Positions 10,831-23,070 of a DNA stretch of 64,000 bases are shown piece by piece. Source of the DNA: Fistularia commersonii (lineage: Eukaryota; Chordata; Actinopteri; Syngnathiformes; Fistulariidae); NCBI GenBank assembly GCA_037954325.1, contig JBBMNZ010000015.1:14612501-14676500 (forward strand), read 5' to 3'. A program made the position numbers and the translations under genes. The notes under the pieces were generated by a model. The model saw only the letters and a program-made list of their open reading frames with translations, was not told the origin of the DNA and did no database searches. Positions within the stretch are counted from its first letter, which is position 1. Every line of letters begins with the position of its first letter.

Positions 10831-13019
10831 GTCATTATGAAAGAGGAAAATGTCACGCCGCTTAAAACGTCATACATTTGAAAATCTTTCTGAAGAATTC
10901 GACTCATACACTTCAAAAAAACATTTATCTAAAGAAAATCACAGTATATTAAGAATTTTGACACAAAAAATGAACTTGTGATTAAATCATTAAATAATGT
11001 ACCCTAAATACAACATACAATATACAAAAGCTCTAGACTGAATTATATTTACGCAAACATTTGCCATAAACTTTCCACCAAACGTTCAGATTCTGAGGTG
11101 AGAAACTGAAGTTGAAACACAGAAGGCCCTTCAACATTTGATTTGATTTGTCACGTGTGAAGAAACACTAGTTTCTAAATTTTCCTGCATTGTCCCGCTT
11201 TTTCTTTACCTAAATGCGTTTTCAATTGATTCATGAATATTTAGCTTGTGATACAAGGCATAAAGAAAGCATTTTTGTATTCAGATTAATGACAGCCCGC
11301 CCTTGAGCATCCAAAATTCCAACAAATACAGAAAAAGTAATATGAATTTTATCTGCTTTTGTAGTTGATATTTTGATGGTTTTAAATTGATCAGATAGCA
11401 CATAAATGCATTAACTATCTTGAATCAACAATTAGTGTAAGCTGGGATTGAATACAAATTTTACCAGATACACGCATTTCATTCTATTGCAGCCAGAGTA
11501 CCCTGCAATTCTGATTTTGAAGCAGTTTGGGCTCACTGTAACTGTAAATAGGATTTATATGGCACTGTTCTGGTCTATTGCCCACTAACCTTCTGTTTAT
11601 TAAAAAAGAAAAACCTCAATCACGCTAAATGATTTACATCTTTTCTCTCTTTGTGTTGATGTGCTGCCCTTTGTATCATTCCAGTGTTCCAAAAATGTGA
11701 ATTTCTTTAAATTGAATTTGAAGACGAGTGCAGTGTCACTGAGCAGCACAAGAAGTCACATTTTGCATTTCTTTTTTTTTCCCCAAACTGTATACATGTA
11801 AACCATGAATCGAGATTAAAAGTTGTCTAATGCCTGTATGTATGTGTGTAAGTGTCAGCAATTTACGTGTGATGTCAGTTCAGGGTTTTGGTCTTGAGGA
11901 GTAGATAGATAAACAGCCGTTTAACCACATAAATCTTCTCATCTATACAGAGAAGAGGAAAATGTATCTTTTATTTTTGGTGAACTGTGTCTTTCATTCA
12001 CGAGAATGACCATGACAACAATAATAATAATAATGCTACCTCAGGGGTCCACGGAAGGGGGTCATGAGGTTGCGGGAAAGTGAGACTTATAAATTACAAG
12101 ACACAAGCTATTTTTGCTGATTAAATGTTATCATTGTTTAAAATTTGCCAAATCTACTTGAGGGCTTTAAAAATCACATGAAAAAATTACATGATTGATA
12201 ACCAATAAATCATGTAAATATTACTGATAGAACAGCTCAACAATGTATGCATTATTAGAAGCTAAATGACAAAGAAATTATTTAGATATCTGGAATACAC
12301 ATTGAGAAAAAAAATAGCCATGAATAAAAAAAGTGTTGATTCAATTAGATACGGTAGAAATACGGGGCCTTTTTTTGGTCCAGAATTAAATCTTTCATAA
12401 CTTTATTCTAGATTATACATACTTTCTATGCTTGTAAATATATGATGAATATTAGTTTAATTTTTGTCAGCCTCCTAAATTCTACCTTCAAGAACTGTCA
12501 AGTCTCATCATTACAATCAATGTAATATTAAATATTCCTGTGAGGTGTCAGGTTTAAATTGTGGCAATTAATAACAACACTTTTTTCTAACATTTTTTTT
12601 TATAAATTTATAACGCAGCAACATGTATCTGTAGCAACATGCTCCTGAATTAGAAAATCCTCTCTGAGAACTGAAAAGCTGAAGGTAAATGGAACTGGCA
12701 GATGTTTTGAAGAAGAAGCTCACACCTGTGCACGTCTCTTCACTGTGCTGCGACTTGATGTTTCCCATCATTCTGGCCGTAATCGGGCTGTATTCCCCCC
12801 TGTTGTCCCTCTTTCTGACATCCAGCCGGGCTTCCCACTGCTTTGACACACACACGCACAAACCCCGAAGATGAAAGGAGAAGAGTAGCTCCATTACCTG
12901 CATTATAGCAAGTTGCTCAGACCAATTGACAACAACAAAATGCCCCAGAAAAAGCATTTTTTTTCTCCCTGAGATTTGAGTGCTGTACTTACATCTAACT
13001 TCATTTTTATAGACCACAG

Positions 13020-13380
13020 CCTATTTTCTTCCATCCTGAGTGTGCCAGCCAGGAGGGCATTTGATATCCCTCCATGCACCATCAAAGTGGACAATATGCC
13101 TCTGTGACAGAAGAGCAAATCCAATGTTATCTTGAATGCATTCAGCTTTTCAGAGATTAATTTTGTTATGGAAAGTCTACATTTATGTGGTATCATCGGT
13201 GTGTAAAGAGCTCCCGCAGCACTCGGTGAAGCAATGTGAGGGGAGTAATTACAAAGTGTTTGGCCGCCATGTCTGCAATTGTGGCAGTAAAGTCGCTAAG
13301 CTGGCGCCTTGTTGTCTGCACCTGCTTTCTGAGCCAGATGATCCACATGCGCTAATGCTGCCTTATGCCTGCGTACTTTA
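13020..13380. promoter_or_regulatory. Candidate conserved noncoding element
   Basis: A repeat-free block with mixed composition. It includes GAGATTAATTTTG and GGAGTAATTACAAAG (TAAT-type cores) and GGCCGCCATGTCTGCAATTG. An open frame of 81 codons (13136-13381) has no recognisable domain. Regulatory function is inferred from texture only. Confidence 0.25.
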
Positions 13381-13548
13381 AGCCTTTTCACATCTTGGTT
13401 TTGTTTAGATTTTTATAGTTACTAGATGGTGTAAACAGCATCAAGTATATGAAATCCCTTATGAAGAAAGTAAACTATTTAGTTATTATTTCTGGAAAAA
13501 GCAACACTGAGTAACATTTGGATTTCCTGACTGGTACTAACTTTTTCG

Positions 13549-13985
13549 GAATGCTGATTCTATTTCAGAAAAATAGAGAGAAAAAAAATCAAATGTTTCA
13601 ATCCATGATACATGTTTCCCTTATAGTACAACGATTGATATATTTTTAAAAAGGTTTTCACAAATGTTTTTTTTTTAATAGAATTTTTTGGTGACATTCA
13701 CTTGTGAGTTAGACCAGACGTAAATGCATTGGTGTTTGTATTATTACTGAACTTTATTGTTTATTTTGAATGCTGATTCTATTCCAGAAAAATAGAGAGA
13801 AAGGAATCAAAGGGTTCAATCCATGATACATGTTTCCGTTATGGTGCAATTATTGGCATATTTTTAAAAAGGTTTTCTCAAATGTTTTTTTTGATAGAAT
13901 TTTATGGTGACATTCACTTGTGGATTAGACCAGACGATAAATGCATTGGTGTTTGTGTCATTACTGAACTTTTATTTTGTCTTTT
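13549..13985. repeat. Two-copy tandem duplication, 219-bp unit
   Basis: The unit beginning GAATGCTGATTCTAT at 13549 restarts at 13768 and is repeated almost in full. Shared landmarks are CAGAAAAATAGAGAGAAA, CAATCCATGATACATGTTTCC, TTTTTAAAAAGGTTTTC, GGTGACATTCACTTGTG and AAATGCATTGGTGTTTGT. The copies differ by scattered substitutions and small poly-T or poly-A length changes. No coding frame crosses the unit, and no target-site duplication or inverted ends were seen. This looks like a local segmental duplication rather than a known transposon. Confidence 0.9.
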
Positions 13986-14519
13986 TGTTTTTGTAAGCTA
14001 TCCCTAAGCTAGTTAGGTCAGGATTATCTGTATTTTTGGCCCAAAATATATGTTTCATGGCGTTCATTTCTGAATGTTAATGTTGTCTTATTTTAGCCGG
14101 TTATATTTACAACACAGTGCATTCTATACCCTGAATGGGGGACGATGTACCAAACAGTTGACAAGTACATTTTCACTTTTAGCCTATAATATTAACATTT
14201 TAATGGATTATTGTTATGTATTTTTTCTGGCATTGCCAAAAGAATACCTATAAATAATGTGATCCAACTTTGATTGTGTGGTTTGAGTCGTGCAAGTGTG
14301 GACACTGTGCAAAGTTGGCAAGTCCCTGCTAATTATATGGAATGGAGAGACCAACCACTTTATCAAGGCCACAAAAACCTATAATGGTCCCCTGAAAGTT
14401 ATCAACATTAACAGACAAAATGCTTCTCAGTCTTTACGTCCCAGCCACACTTTGCCTAAACACTTAAATCAACATCCTCGGAATGGTATTTTCAAGCCTT
14501 CAAATGGCTAATTTGTGCA

Positions 14520-14890
14520 GCAAGTGCTTTCAGAGTTTTCGCAGTAAATGAGCGGCAGCTCTAATCATAAGAGCATGTGGATGGTGCTGCCTCTCCACAC
14601 CCGCCCATGAGACAGCTGCATGGATGGGGAGAGAAACCTTTCCACTTAACCACTTAAATGAATATATCAAGAAACTAATTTGCCATTTTAATTGCATGAT
14701 TTAGGAGGACGCTACTTCACTTGCTCCTCTTCCATCTTGGTTGATTTCCAATGTGAGCGCACATTAGATTGATCTATGAAAGACTGCAGAAATCACAACA
14801 CTTAAGTCTTTTCATTTTCCCTCCCTAATTAAATAATTGAAATTCCTGTCAGTGTCTGCACTTAAGCCGCAGGCAAACATTGCAGGCATG
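14520..14890. promoter_or_regulatory. Candidate conserved noncoding element
   Basis: A repeat-free block with many homeodomain-type cores (CTCTAATCATAAG, AACTAATTTGCCATTTTAATTGC, CCCTAATTAAATAATTG) and E-box-like GACAGCTGC. Stop codons break every frame. Its texture fits a developmental enhancer, but this is inferred. Confidence 0.3.
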
Positions 14891-15942
14891 CTTCACGGCT
14901 GAATGAATTGTGAAAGGCTTGCTTTTACCTTTTCTTGTTTGTAGCTTGTTCTTTTCTTTACCTGCTTCACCTTTTTTGTTTTGTTTTTTTCGCCCAAGAG
15001 CAGCAGATTCATTCCGTCTGTAGAACCCTGAAATAGATCAGTACATCCATTTTGTTGAGATTTGCCTGTCCCATTAAGTGATTGCTTGCAGAAATGGCAG
15101 GGGACATTTCTTCTGATACGTTTCCTGAAACAGCGATGGCAGACATTAAGGACACATTATTGAGTCCCATTTTCTCTCAGCCACAAGGATATCCATTAGA
15201 GTGGCACACAGCCCTAAATTTTTCCATTTTCTCCCTCACCAAACTTGACTTTACACATTATTCCTGCCTGTGTTTTGTCATTTGCTGCCACAAATTATAT
15301 CAGGGAAAAGCCATCTCGTACCATGTGGCTTGTCTTCCCAGGACTATTTGCCAAGACTTGATTCTGAAGTGTCAAAATGGGCCCATCGTTATGGCTAATC
15401 ATGACTGACAGCAGGGTGATTTAAAGTCCATAGAAGTTGGCCCACACTGGAAACGTGTGTGTGTGTGTGTTCATTTGTCTGTGTAACACCTTTGTTTGTT
15501 GTTTTTTTTGTAGACATGTTTGCAGTTTTTGTAGCCGTATTTCTGTCGCTGTCTCTCGAAGATGTGTACTATTTTGAAGAACAACAATGCAATTTTAATT
15601 TTGAGATTCTTTTTTGGTATCAGATTTTGAATAATGTTCCTGCATTTCAGTTCTGCTAAGATGAATAAGATTGAGTTAAAACAAATTAGATGCCTCTGAT
15701 GGAAAGTATTCTTGAATAGTGGAAACTAAATGTGTCACAATGCTGCAAGCTTTGCTCTTGAGGCTTTCAAAACTTAAAAAAAATGAACACCATACAATAT
15801 GTCTTGATTTCTGGTAACTGGACCCGAGACCGCCACATTGGAATGAATCATCAGCTGGCTGTAATACTGTCATGCACATTGTGCATGTGGTGTCTGAATA
15901 TGACATTTTTTGCTATTCTCCTCAGCATTTATATATTTATTC

Positions 15943-15972
15943 CAAGGGCATCTCAGCATTGAGATGCCCTTG
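15943..15972. repeat. Perfect 12-bp inverted repeat (hairpin)
   Basis: Arms CAAGGGCATCTC and GAGATGCCCTTG are exact reverse complements around the 6-base loop AGCATT. The arm end plus loop (CTCAGCATT) also appears just upstream, at 15921-15929. It is too short and too perfect for a microRNA precursor. It could be a small templated inversion or a cruciform site. Confidence 0.85.
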
Positions 15973-16390
15973 AAATAACTATATACTGGCTTTAACTCCT
16001 TCCATTAAGCTGAACTTCTGATTTTATATGAGAACAAAGTTAAGATAGTCGGAAGAAATTCACAGACAGACTGGTTATCTTTAATAATTAGGGTCTGTCC
16101 TTTAATATGCTTATTATTATCAACAATTCATGTAAAAATTTAATGTAGTCCAGTGCAGGACCTTAAATTTGTACTCAAAACAAACAAAGTTGGCCTCAGT
16201 GTGCGCAGTTGTTCTTTGCACATGGTTTGTATTTCTACCTCATTGACTGACCACTTAAGTTTGTCAGTATTGTTTTTTAGTGCTTGAGGAAGCTCTTGTT
16301 TGATGACTTAAATAGCGCACAGCCATTTTTCTGTTTGTTATTCCCCATTCAACATTTAGTCGATGTACGATGTGCCGTAACGGTGTGTAT

Positions 16391-16408
16391 AAATATATAT
16401 ATATATAT
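16391..16408. repeat. Short (AT)n run
   Basis: About nine AT units in unique sequence, with no associated element. Confidence 0.8.
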
Positions 16409-18671
16409 TTCTATCTTTTTATATATGAAATGATGTCCACTTGATCATGACCTCATTGCGCTGCTAACTCATTCAGAGACAACTCCTGGGTATTGCACGA
16501 TGAAAGCACAATGCATTAAAAAAAAAAAAAAACGCATTCAAGACCAGATCCAACAACAGGTCAAGCCTTTTCACAGTGTCGTGGAGAGCACAATCACAGA
16601 GGCGTCAGAAGGCAACTCAAAGGCCACAGCAGCCCCCACTGAGCTGACATTCTCATCGTGCCTTGCCCATTAATTCTGTCATTGTTGCTGCCCTGGCCTC
16701 CTGGAGTCCTATCAAAGACTCAATAACCACTGCTTAACCAAAGTCCATTGCCAATGCCCCTCATCTCTCTCTCTCTCTCTCTCCCCGTTCTGTCTCTGCT
16801 GCAAACCATCTGACAGCATGCGGGTGTGCAGAGCAACTGCCTTTCACTTCGACGTGGCTGGGCTGAAAGGACCATTATTACCCTGTAATTGTGGGAGTCA
16901 AACCCAATTAAGCAAATCTGTATGGGGCAGATGCCGCCCCCCTCCCCCCTCCACCCCTCCATTTCATTTACCATTTTTTCCCCCTGCTTGCTGTCTTTGC
17001 ACTTAGACTGGCTTGATCGCTGATGCAGGATGAAAAAGCAGCAGCTCAGACCCCCGACTGCGAGGGACATGTTGCTAATTGAGTTCTCGCTGGTCATTTG
17101 CTCCTTCCAAGTGAGCAAGAAGAAAAACAGAAAACTGCTGTCTCATCTGCCGAAGCCATGGGAAGATGAAGTGAAATGCCACTCGTGGAGGCAGCAAGTG
17201 GAAGAAAAAGAGGCAAACGAAAGCCATTTAATCCACAGGCAAGGCATCGAGAAAAGAGGGGCTTAGGCCTGTTCGGCTTCGCCAGCAGGGATCCACGCAG
17301 CAGTGCGGGACTCCCACTCCAGGGGAAAATGCTCCCATTCAAGCATTACAACACCTCCTGAGTCCCACACTTCCTGTCTCTCGGAGGGTCAGCTCTTAAA
17401 TTAGGAGGGTAGAACTAAAGCAATGTTCAGGCTTACGTGAATAAAACCTGAAACGCGTCTTGTTCTCGTCGTATTTTGTTAGTTATTCAGCGCTCAGCAG
17501 ATAATTGCGATATGGTGTTTCAGTTTGGTTGGTGGAGTTTTGAAAAATTCCCCCCCCAAAAGTTCAGCGCCACTGCAAATTAAGCCGACAGATAACCTGC
17601 CGCTTGCAGCCGATACAGAGCAAAGTCTAGCCAGTCCACTAAACTGTAGCTCTGTTGGTCATTTCATAAATCCAAGCAAAGTATCATGTGTCACATTAAA
17701 CTATTCCTTCTGCGTCTTAGCATTTGTCTGGTTCAAAAATGAAGGCATGTCATTTCATACCAAAGTTGAGTTCAAATATTTCAACTTTTGCCAAACCACT
17801 TGAACATTCATTATTGACAATGGAGACACATAAACATTTTTCTGAAAACTTCGCATGAATGTTGGAGTTTACATCCACTCCATGAATTTGTTGCACTCAA
17901 GCCATACTGAGCCAGATCTCATTCTTATTTATTTTGTCCACACCAAAATTAGCCACCTCAGTTTCCTGATGCACTAAGATCCCAAAGAGAAACACATGGA
18001 TCAGCTTGTAAACTTCGTAACACAATATACACATTTTTTACCGGCAAAAGGTTTTGTCAGGGCAGTAACAAATCAAGATCATTGCCCAAAATTATGAAGG
18101 AACATTGTAATGTGAAATTAGACCAGCGCAAATGATTCAAATACTAAAAGTGTTGTGTTTAGATATCAACTGACGTCTACTCAGCTGATGTTGATCCCCT
18201 AACCCGTAACCCCTGACTTTTTATCAAGAAAATATTGAGCATATGATTATGTAAACAATGAACACTAGAAAACCGGTGTGAGTGTGAGGCGGGTCTGACA
18301 AAAAAATCAGATACATTAAGATGTTCTTGTTAGGTTGCAGATGGTTGTTGTTGTGGTGTTTGTTACACAGCAGATATTTATTTTATGAAAGTTTGCTTAG
18401 AGCTAGAGTTCAGCCCCCCCTACCCACACATACATATGTATAAATGTCTTTTTAACCTACCTGCAAATTCTGTTTTAGAAATGTTTGATTAAAGCTCTGC
18501 AAGGCCACAGTGAAGCTGGTCCTCTCTAAAACGTAGAATTCACGCACACAAATGAAATGTTTATTGGTTCTGATCCTGTAATCCAACATGTCTTCGAGAA
18601 CAACCCTGATCAGTAATATACACACTTTTAAATCAGGTTACTTACTCATATGATTAATATCCTCTGCTGTT

Positions 18672-18689
18672 ACATTATATATATAATGT
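18672..18689. repeat. 18-bp perfect palindrome
   Basis: ACATTATATATATAATGT is self-complementary over its full length. No inverted ends or duplicated flanks suggest a transposon around it. Confidence 0.8.
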
Positions 18690-19274
18690 GACGGCGCCAT
18701 TATGCTTTGGCCTGTTTGAAGACCAGGGCTGTGCCTCAATCAGTAATGAGTCTATACAGTCTGTCACACAACAGGTATTGAGCTAATTCCACACTGCGAA
18801 TAGACACATTGTAAAAACAATGATTTAATTCATTGACCAGTGTGGCAGTTAATGCAGCCACTTCAGCTTGTCCTGCACTAATATGGAGGCGAGCGGGACA
18901 TTGTCAGCATTCACCCTAGTGGGTATCGCATGAATAAGAGCACTCATCCAGTTGATTTAAATGTGTGTGATCTCACGCCTCTTTCACTCCCACCTTTGTT
19001 GCTTTCAGAAAGAACAGGTCATAACGGGTCAGTGGACTCACACCCGTTAGCAGACTGTGTGTGCGTGTGTCCGTGTGCGTGTGTCCGTGTGTATTGTGTG
19101 GTGGTACTGGGTGGAGAAGGGTATACTGGGGGGTTAGCTGTGGTTGAGTGCAACCCCTGTGGATCTGACGTGAGTTTTTTTTGAGGGGTGGGGGGTAAGA
19201 GATTGTCCGGGCTGGGACACCAGACTTAGAGGGACTCTCAAAACCCCCTGAGGTTTATACAATCACACACACAA

Positions 19275-19393
19275 GTGTGTGTGTGTGTGTGTTTGTGTGT
19301 GTGTGTTTGTGTGTGTGTGTGAGAGTGTGTGAGTGAGTGAGTGAGTGAGTGAGTGAGTGAGTGAGTGAGTGAGTGAGTGAGTGAGTGAGTGAG
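19275..19393. repeat. (GT)n then (GAGT)n microsatellite
   Basis: Alternating GT runs broken by TTTG are followed from about 19327 by a pure GAGT tetranucleotide array of about 16 units. The array begins with GT-type units, suggesting the tetranucleotide grew from the dinucleotide. Confidence 0.95.
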
Positions 19394-19515
19394 AAAATAA
19401 ATTTTCTCATATGATAATGAAAATGGTTAAAATCATAATGTGTGTATAATTTCTGCTGGAGGCGGAAGTCATAATGGTGCATTCTATATAGTATTACGAC
19501 AATACAGTATGTAAA

Positions 19516-19523
<8 letters not shown>

Positions 19524-19584
<61 letters not shown>
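19524..19584. repeat. (TA)n-(CA)n compound microsatellite
   Basis: About 24 TA units lead into a short CA run. It is the third simple repeat within 300 bases and sits just before a LINE 3' end. Confidence 0.95.
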
Positions 19585-19591
19585 AATATAT

Positions 19592-19788
19592 GTAAGACCT
19601 TAAAACACTTGATAGCCTTAACTTTGACACTTTATATTTTATTGTATTTCTTATTCTCCCTCCTTCCTACTATTATCTATTATTGTTATGTTTTGCTTGA
19701 AACTCTGGCACAACAATTTCCTTTGGGCTAAATAAAGTTGTTCTTATCTTATCTTATCTTATCTTATCTTATCTTATCTTATCTTATC
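19592..19788 (+). mobile_element. LINE 3' end with (TTATC)n tail
   Basis: CACTTTATATTTTATTGTA, GTTATGTTTTGCTTG and TTTCCTTTGGGCTAAATAAA are typical of the untranslated 3' end of fish non-LTR retrotransposons. The tail is a TTATC pentanucleotide array at 19743-19788, about nine units, which is the element's own repetitive 3' terminus. No coding sequence remains. The exact 5' truncation point is unclear. Confidence 0.65.
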
Positions 19789-20099
19789 CATATATATCCC
19801 TGATGCTATTTGTTTTTCAACATTAATGTACCAGCATTTTGAGTGGTTTGCTTTTCACTATCTTACCAATTATTGTGTCTTTCATTGCTACTGACAGACA
19901 AAGTCAAGTCATCCTGTCCATGCCATGATGAGTTTGCCTTCCCAGTGGTTCAAAACTGTATGTTTTAGAGTTTTAGGCCCAGTGTTCTTTGCAAACCTGA
20001 GTACATACAACACAAACCACTAAAAACTGTCTTCACTTGTGCAGAGAAGGTATTTAAACCAACACCCCAACCCAACCCATCGCTACTCCACTCAACTCC

Positions 20100-20362
20100 C
20101 TGAGTATATCACTGTTCATGGTATTTATTGATTACTGCACATCATAAATATGTACAGTTTTTATATTTGCTCATTGTATAGTTGTATAGATATTTATGGA
20201 TGTACTACCATTTGTAGCATGTCCAGATGTACATCTTATTATACAGTTGTATAGATTATTTATAGGTGTTTGGCTCTTCGGATGCTTATGCTACCCCAGT
20301 TGTGCTCCAATTGCCCCTCGGAGACAAATTAAGTGATCCTGATTCTGATAAAACACCCCTGC
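20100..20362 (+). mobile_element. LINE 3' end, CR1/L2/Rex1-like tail
   Basis: The segment ends TTGCCCCTCGGAGACAAATT followed by AAGTGATCCTGATTCTGAT, the common 3' terminus of fish non-LTR elements (Rex1/CR1/L2 group). Within it, TATAGTTGTATAGATATTTAT recurs as TACAGTTGTATAGATTATTTAT about 70 bases later. It is 5'-truncated and noncoding. The clade assignment is from memory of the tail and is tentative. Confidence 0.6.
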
Positions 20363-20569
20363 CAACTAACAAAGCAAGAAAATAAATCCTACTTTTACAG
20401 GGCAATACCTACAGTGGGAATTTCCTCACTGTGAGGTGATTGAATGTGTATTATATTGTATTGTATTTTAATCTACAAAGTGGAAAGAGGAAAGAAATAG
20501 CTTATTTTTTTCTATTAATCAACACCTACAACTGCACAGATGAAATTCAAACCACCTGGAGAATTTTGT

Positions 20570-21200
20570 TTATGCTATGACGCGGCTGCGTCGTCTTTCG
20601 ACCCATTAATCGTCAGTAATTGCCTGCCTAGCTTTCATGTGGAAATTGCTAATTAATTTTATACTTGGATATCTTGACTACCTCCCTCGGTTGCCAGCTC
20701 TGTCAATCAGGACATAATGTCAACTTGGTAACAAATGCAGCACTTTGGGGGACAATTGAAGAGGCCAACAGTCAGTAATTAAGCAGTTCATAAGGCGATC
20801 TCATTAATTATCCCCTTCACTTGTTGCTACTTTCTCTGGATGTCCTGATTACATGCTTATTGACTCTGAATCCTATGATGAGATGTTCCTTCGCTTCCTA
20901 ATGGAGTCTGAAAGAGGAGTCATTTACAAATGCCTTTATTAGACAGAGTGCCCACATGGACCTTTAAAATGTTACTTGAAAACGCAATTGCACCTGGCAT
21001 TTCCAGCAGGCTTTCATGCACTTAAGCAGAGGTCATACAAACAGCGATGTAATTAGTGGTCTCCATTTTACAGAGTAAGTGCGATTTGAAAAGGGTTACA
21101 CACCTTCTCTGCTTCATTCATCATTAATCATTCTTTTTCCGGGGAGTATTGCCAAGCTTATGAAAGACAAAATGTCATTCCGGCTGGCCGCTGCATGAGG
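20570..21200. promoter_or_regulatory. Candidate conserved noncoding element, TAAT-rich
   Basis: A 600-base block of repeat-free sequence with many homeodomain cores: CCATTAATCG, GTCAGTAATTGCC, TGCTAATTAATTTTA, GTCAGTAATTAAGC, TCATTAATTATCC and TCATTAATCATTC. A heptamer-like GTCAGTAATT occurs twice (about 20613 and 20771). No open frame is maintained. This is one of the best enhancer candidates in the window by texture alone. Conservation was not testable. Confidence 0.4.
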
Positions 21201-22759
21201 CACCTTCTTGGAGTAGATTTGTTAGAGAAACACGGCGAGGGATAAAAAAGCTTTGTGTCATGTATTAATCTTCTGTCGGAGAGGGCAGACTTTTCATTTT
21301 CCATTCAGAGAAGAATTGAGAGGGTCAAGCAGCACTTTTTAGATTTCATTTACAGATCAGAAGTAGAGATGTGTGCATGTATATGTGAAACATGCATCAC
21401 GATTATTTTTGTATGTATACAAGGTCAAAAACAATTAACAATTAACCGCCACTAGTTCAGCGCAAAAACCTCTTAAGTGCGAGTAAACGTCAAAATTTGC
21501 AGACCTTCTCAAAGCCCATCCCAGCTCATGTTGAGCTTCCCAGTGTGAGTCCAAATGCAGATAACGAAGAAATGGAAAATGGAGCCCAAATTGACCCTTT
21601 CACAGTGTGTTAAGTCAGTTTGTATGGGTACCTGGAGCGGCTTTCCTCCTCCCATCAAAAAAAAAATTTAAGAACACATTATACTCTTCTAAAAGGGCCC
21701 ATTTATGAGTCCAGGTGACTCTTAAAAGACCCTACGGATTAGAGACACCCTGCATCAGGCACTTTTAAATCAGCCACAATCGATATGACTTAGGCTGCTG
21801 TTGTGTTTAGAGCAAATATTAAAAAAAGGATAGTTCTCTTCAAATGCCTCTTGTGCACCCCATCAATAAAAATGGTTAGGCGGTCAGCAGAAGTGGAAAC
21901 TGTACACACTGAGCTCTCAGATAGGTATGCAGGTTGCAGAATCTGCATGGCTGTCTTCACAATATTCTCTCAGGAAAAAAAAGAGGAACCAGATATTATC
22001 GATAACATTTAATCAGATTTAACTTTATGAGCCGGGAACGATATACCGGATTCGCTGTTTGAATCCAGATGCCTAAAAGGGCCATGTTGTGGAGTCGCTG
22101 TAATAATAATGGAATTACTAATAATAAATGTGCAGTCGTGAATGGTAGCTGTGTAGTGATCGAGCGGTGCAGTGATTGTTTCTCTGAAGTTTGTTATTAA
22201 TAAAGCTTGAAAAAATGTGTAGAAGCATCAGTGCTTCAGGCAGTACAGCCTGTGCTGCAGGTTTTTAAATTAAAATTCTTCAGGAATTCTGTGTCGGTCA
22301 CAAGCGCACATTAAGATCGGATATCGATTATTGAAGAATTTCTTTATCTGACAAAAAGGCTTAATTAATAGATATGATTTTGTTAGGATATAATCAGTTA
22401 TTTCCAAGATAGGCATGACACAGACGTATCACTGACAACATCAAGACCTTAAGCAAAGAAAACCCAACATAGATTAATGTGGATGTTCACAAACCAAATG
22501 AACCAATACAAAAAAAATGAAGTCAATTTTAGTCGGTTCAACGAGTCTATTTAATAGTGTTTGTCAAATAGGACAAGATGACTCAGGCTTGGTAAGAATC
22601 TTTTTCTAATAAAAAACATTATCCCCAAAGTAAGAAACTATCTCATCTTAACATGTTTTCCAGTATTATTCTTACAAACACACTGCCAATTATTTCCCAA
22701 TTGGTTTGGAACAAAACAACTTCATTTTGCTGTCTGTTTCCAAGTAACTACCAGTCATC

Positions 22760-23070
22760 AACACAGATGCCTATCTGCTTTGGAGCCGCCGTTCTCTCCG
22801 TCTGTCAGGCGAGTGGAGGTTCACGCCGCCCTAGTGAAACAGTGATTTGGCATGTTAGGGAGTGTGTTGGGGCTAATCAGACAGAGGGGCCACTGTAATG
22901 GACAGAATCTGGGCAGAATCACAGCTAGACCTGCCGCGGTAGGGAGTGGGTAATACAACTAATTTCTCCACTGTCTCAGCCGCCGCACAGACGGAAATGG
23001 GGTCAACAAAGGTGCAGGCGCCATCAAATGAACAGCTGTTGCCTTTCTCTCTGCTGCTCAGCCAAAGTGG
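22760..23070. other. Repeat-free GC-richer block, function unknown
   Basis: The block stands out in base composition from its AT-rich flanks. It contains an open frame of 81 codons (22653-22898) without any known domain. It could be a conserved noncoding element. No splice-flanked exon could be supported. Confidence 0.2.

Larger units (their letters stand above)
9231..13540. other. Region upstream of lim2, no coding exon
   Basis: This stretch should hold the lim2 promoter and perhaps a noncoding first exon, but neither can be placed with confidence. It contains a CA repeat at 9452-9499. Balanced, repeat-free blocks at about 10530-10830, 12680-12890 and 13020-13380 look like conserved noncoding sequence. 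Open frames here are short and have no recognisable protein. Confidence 0.4.

Noticed and set aside
15943..15972. MicroRNA precursor
   Set aside because: The stem is only 12 bp with a 6-base loop, far shorter than a pre-miRNA.
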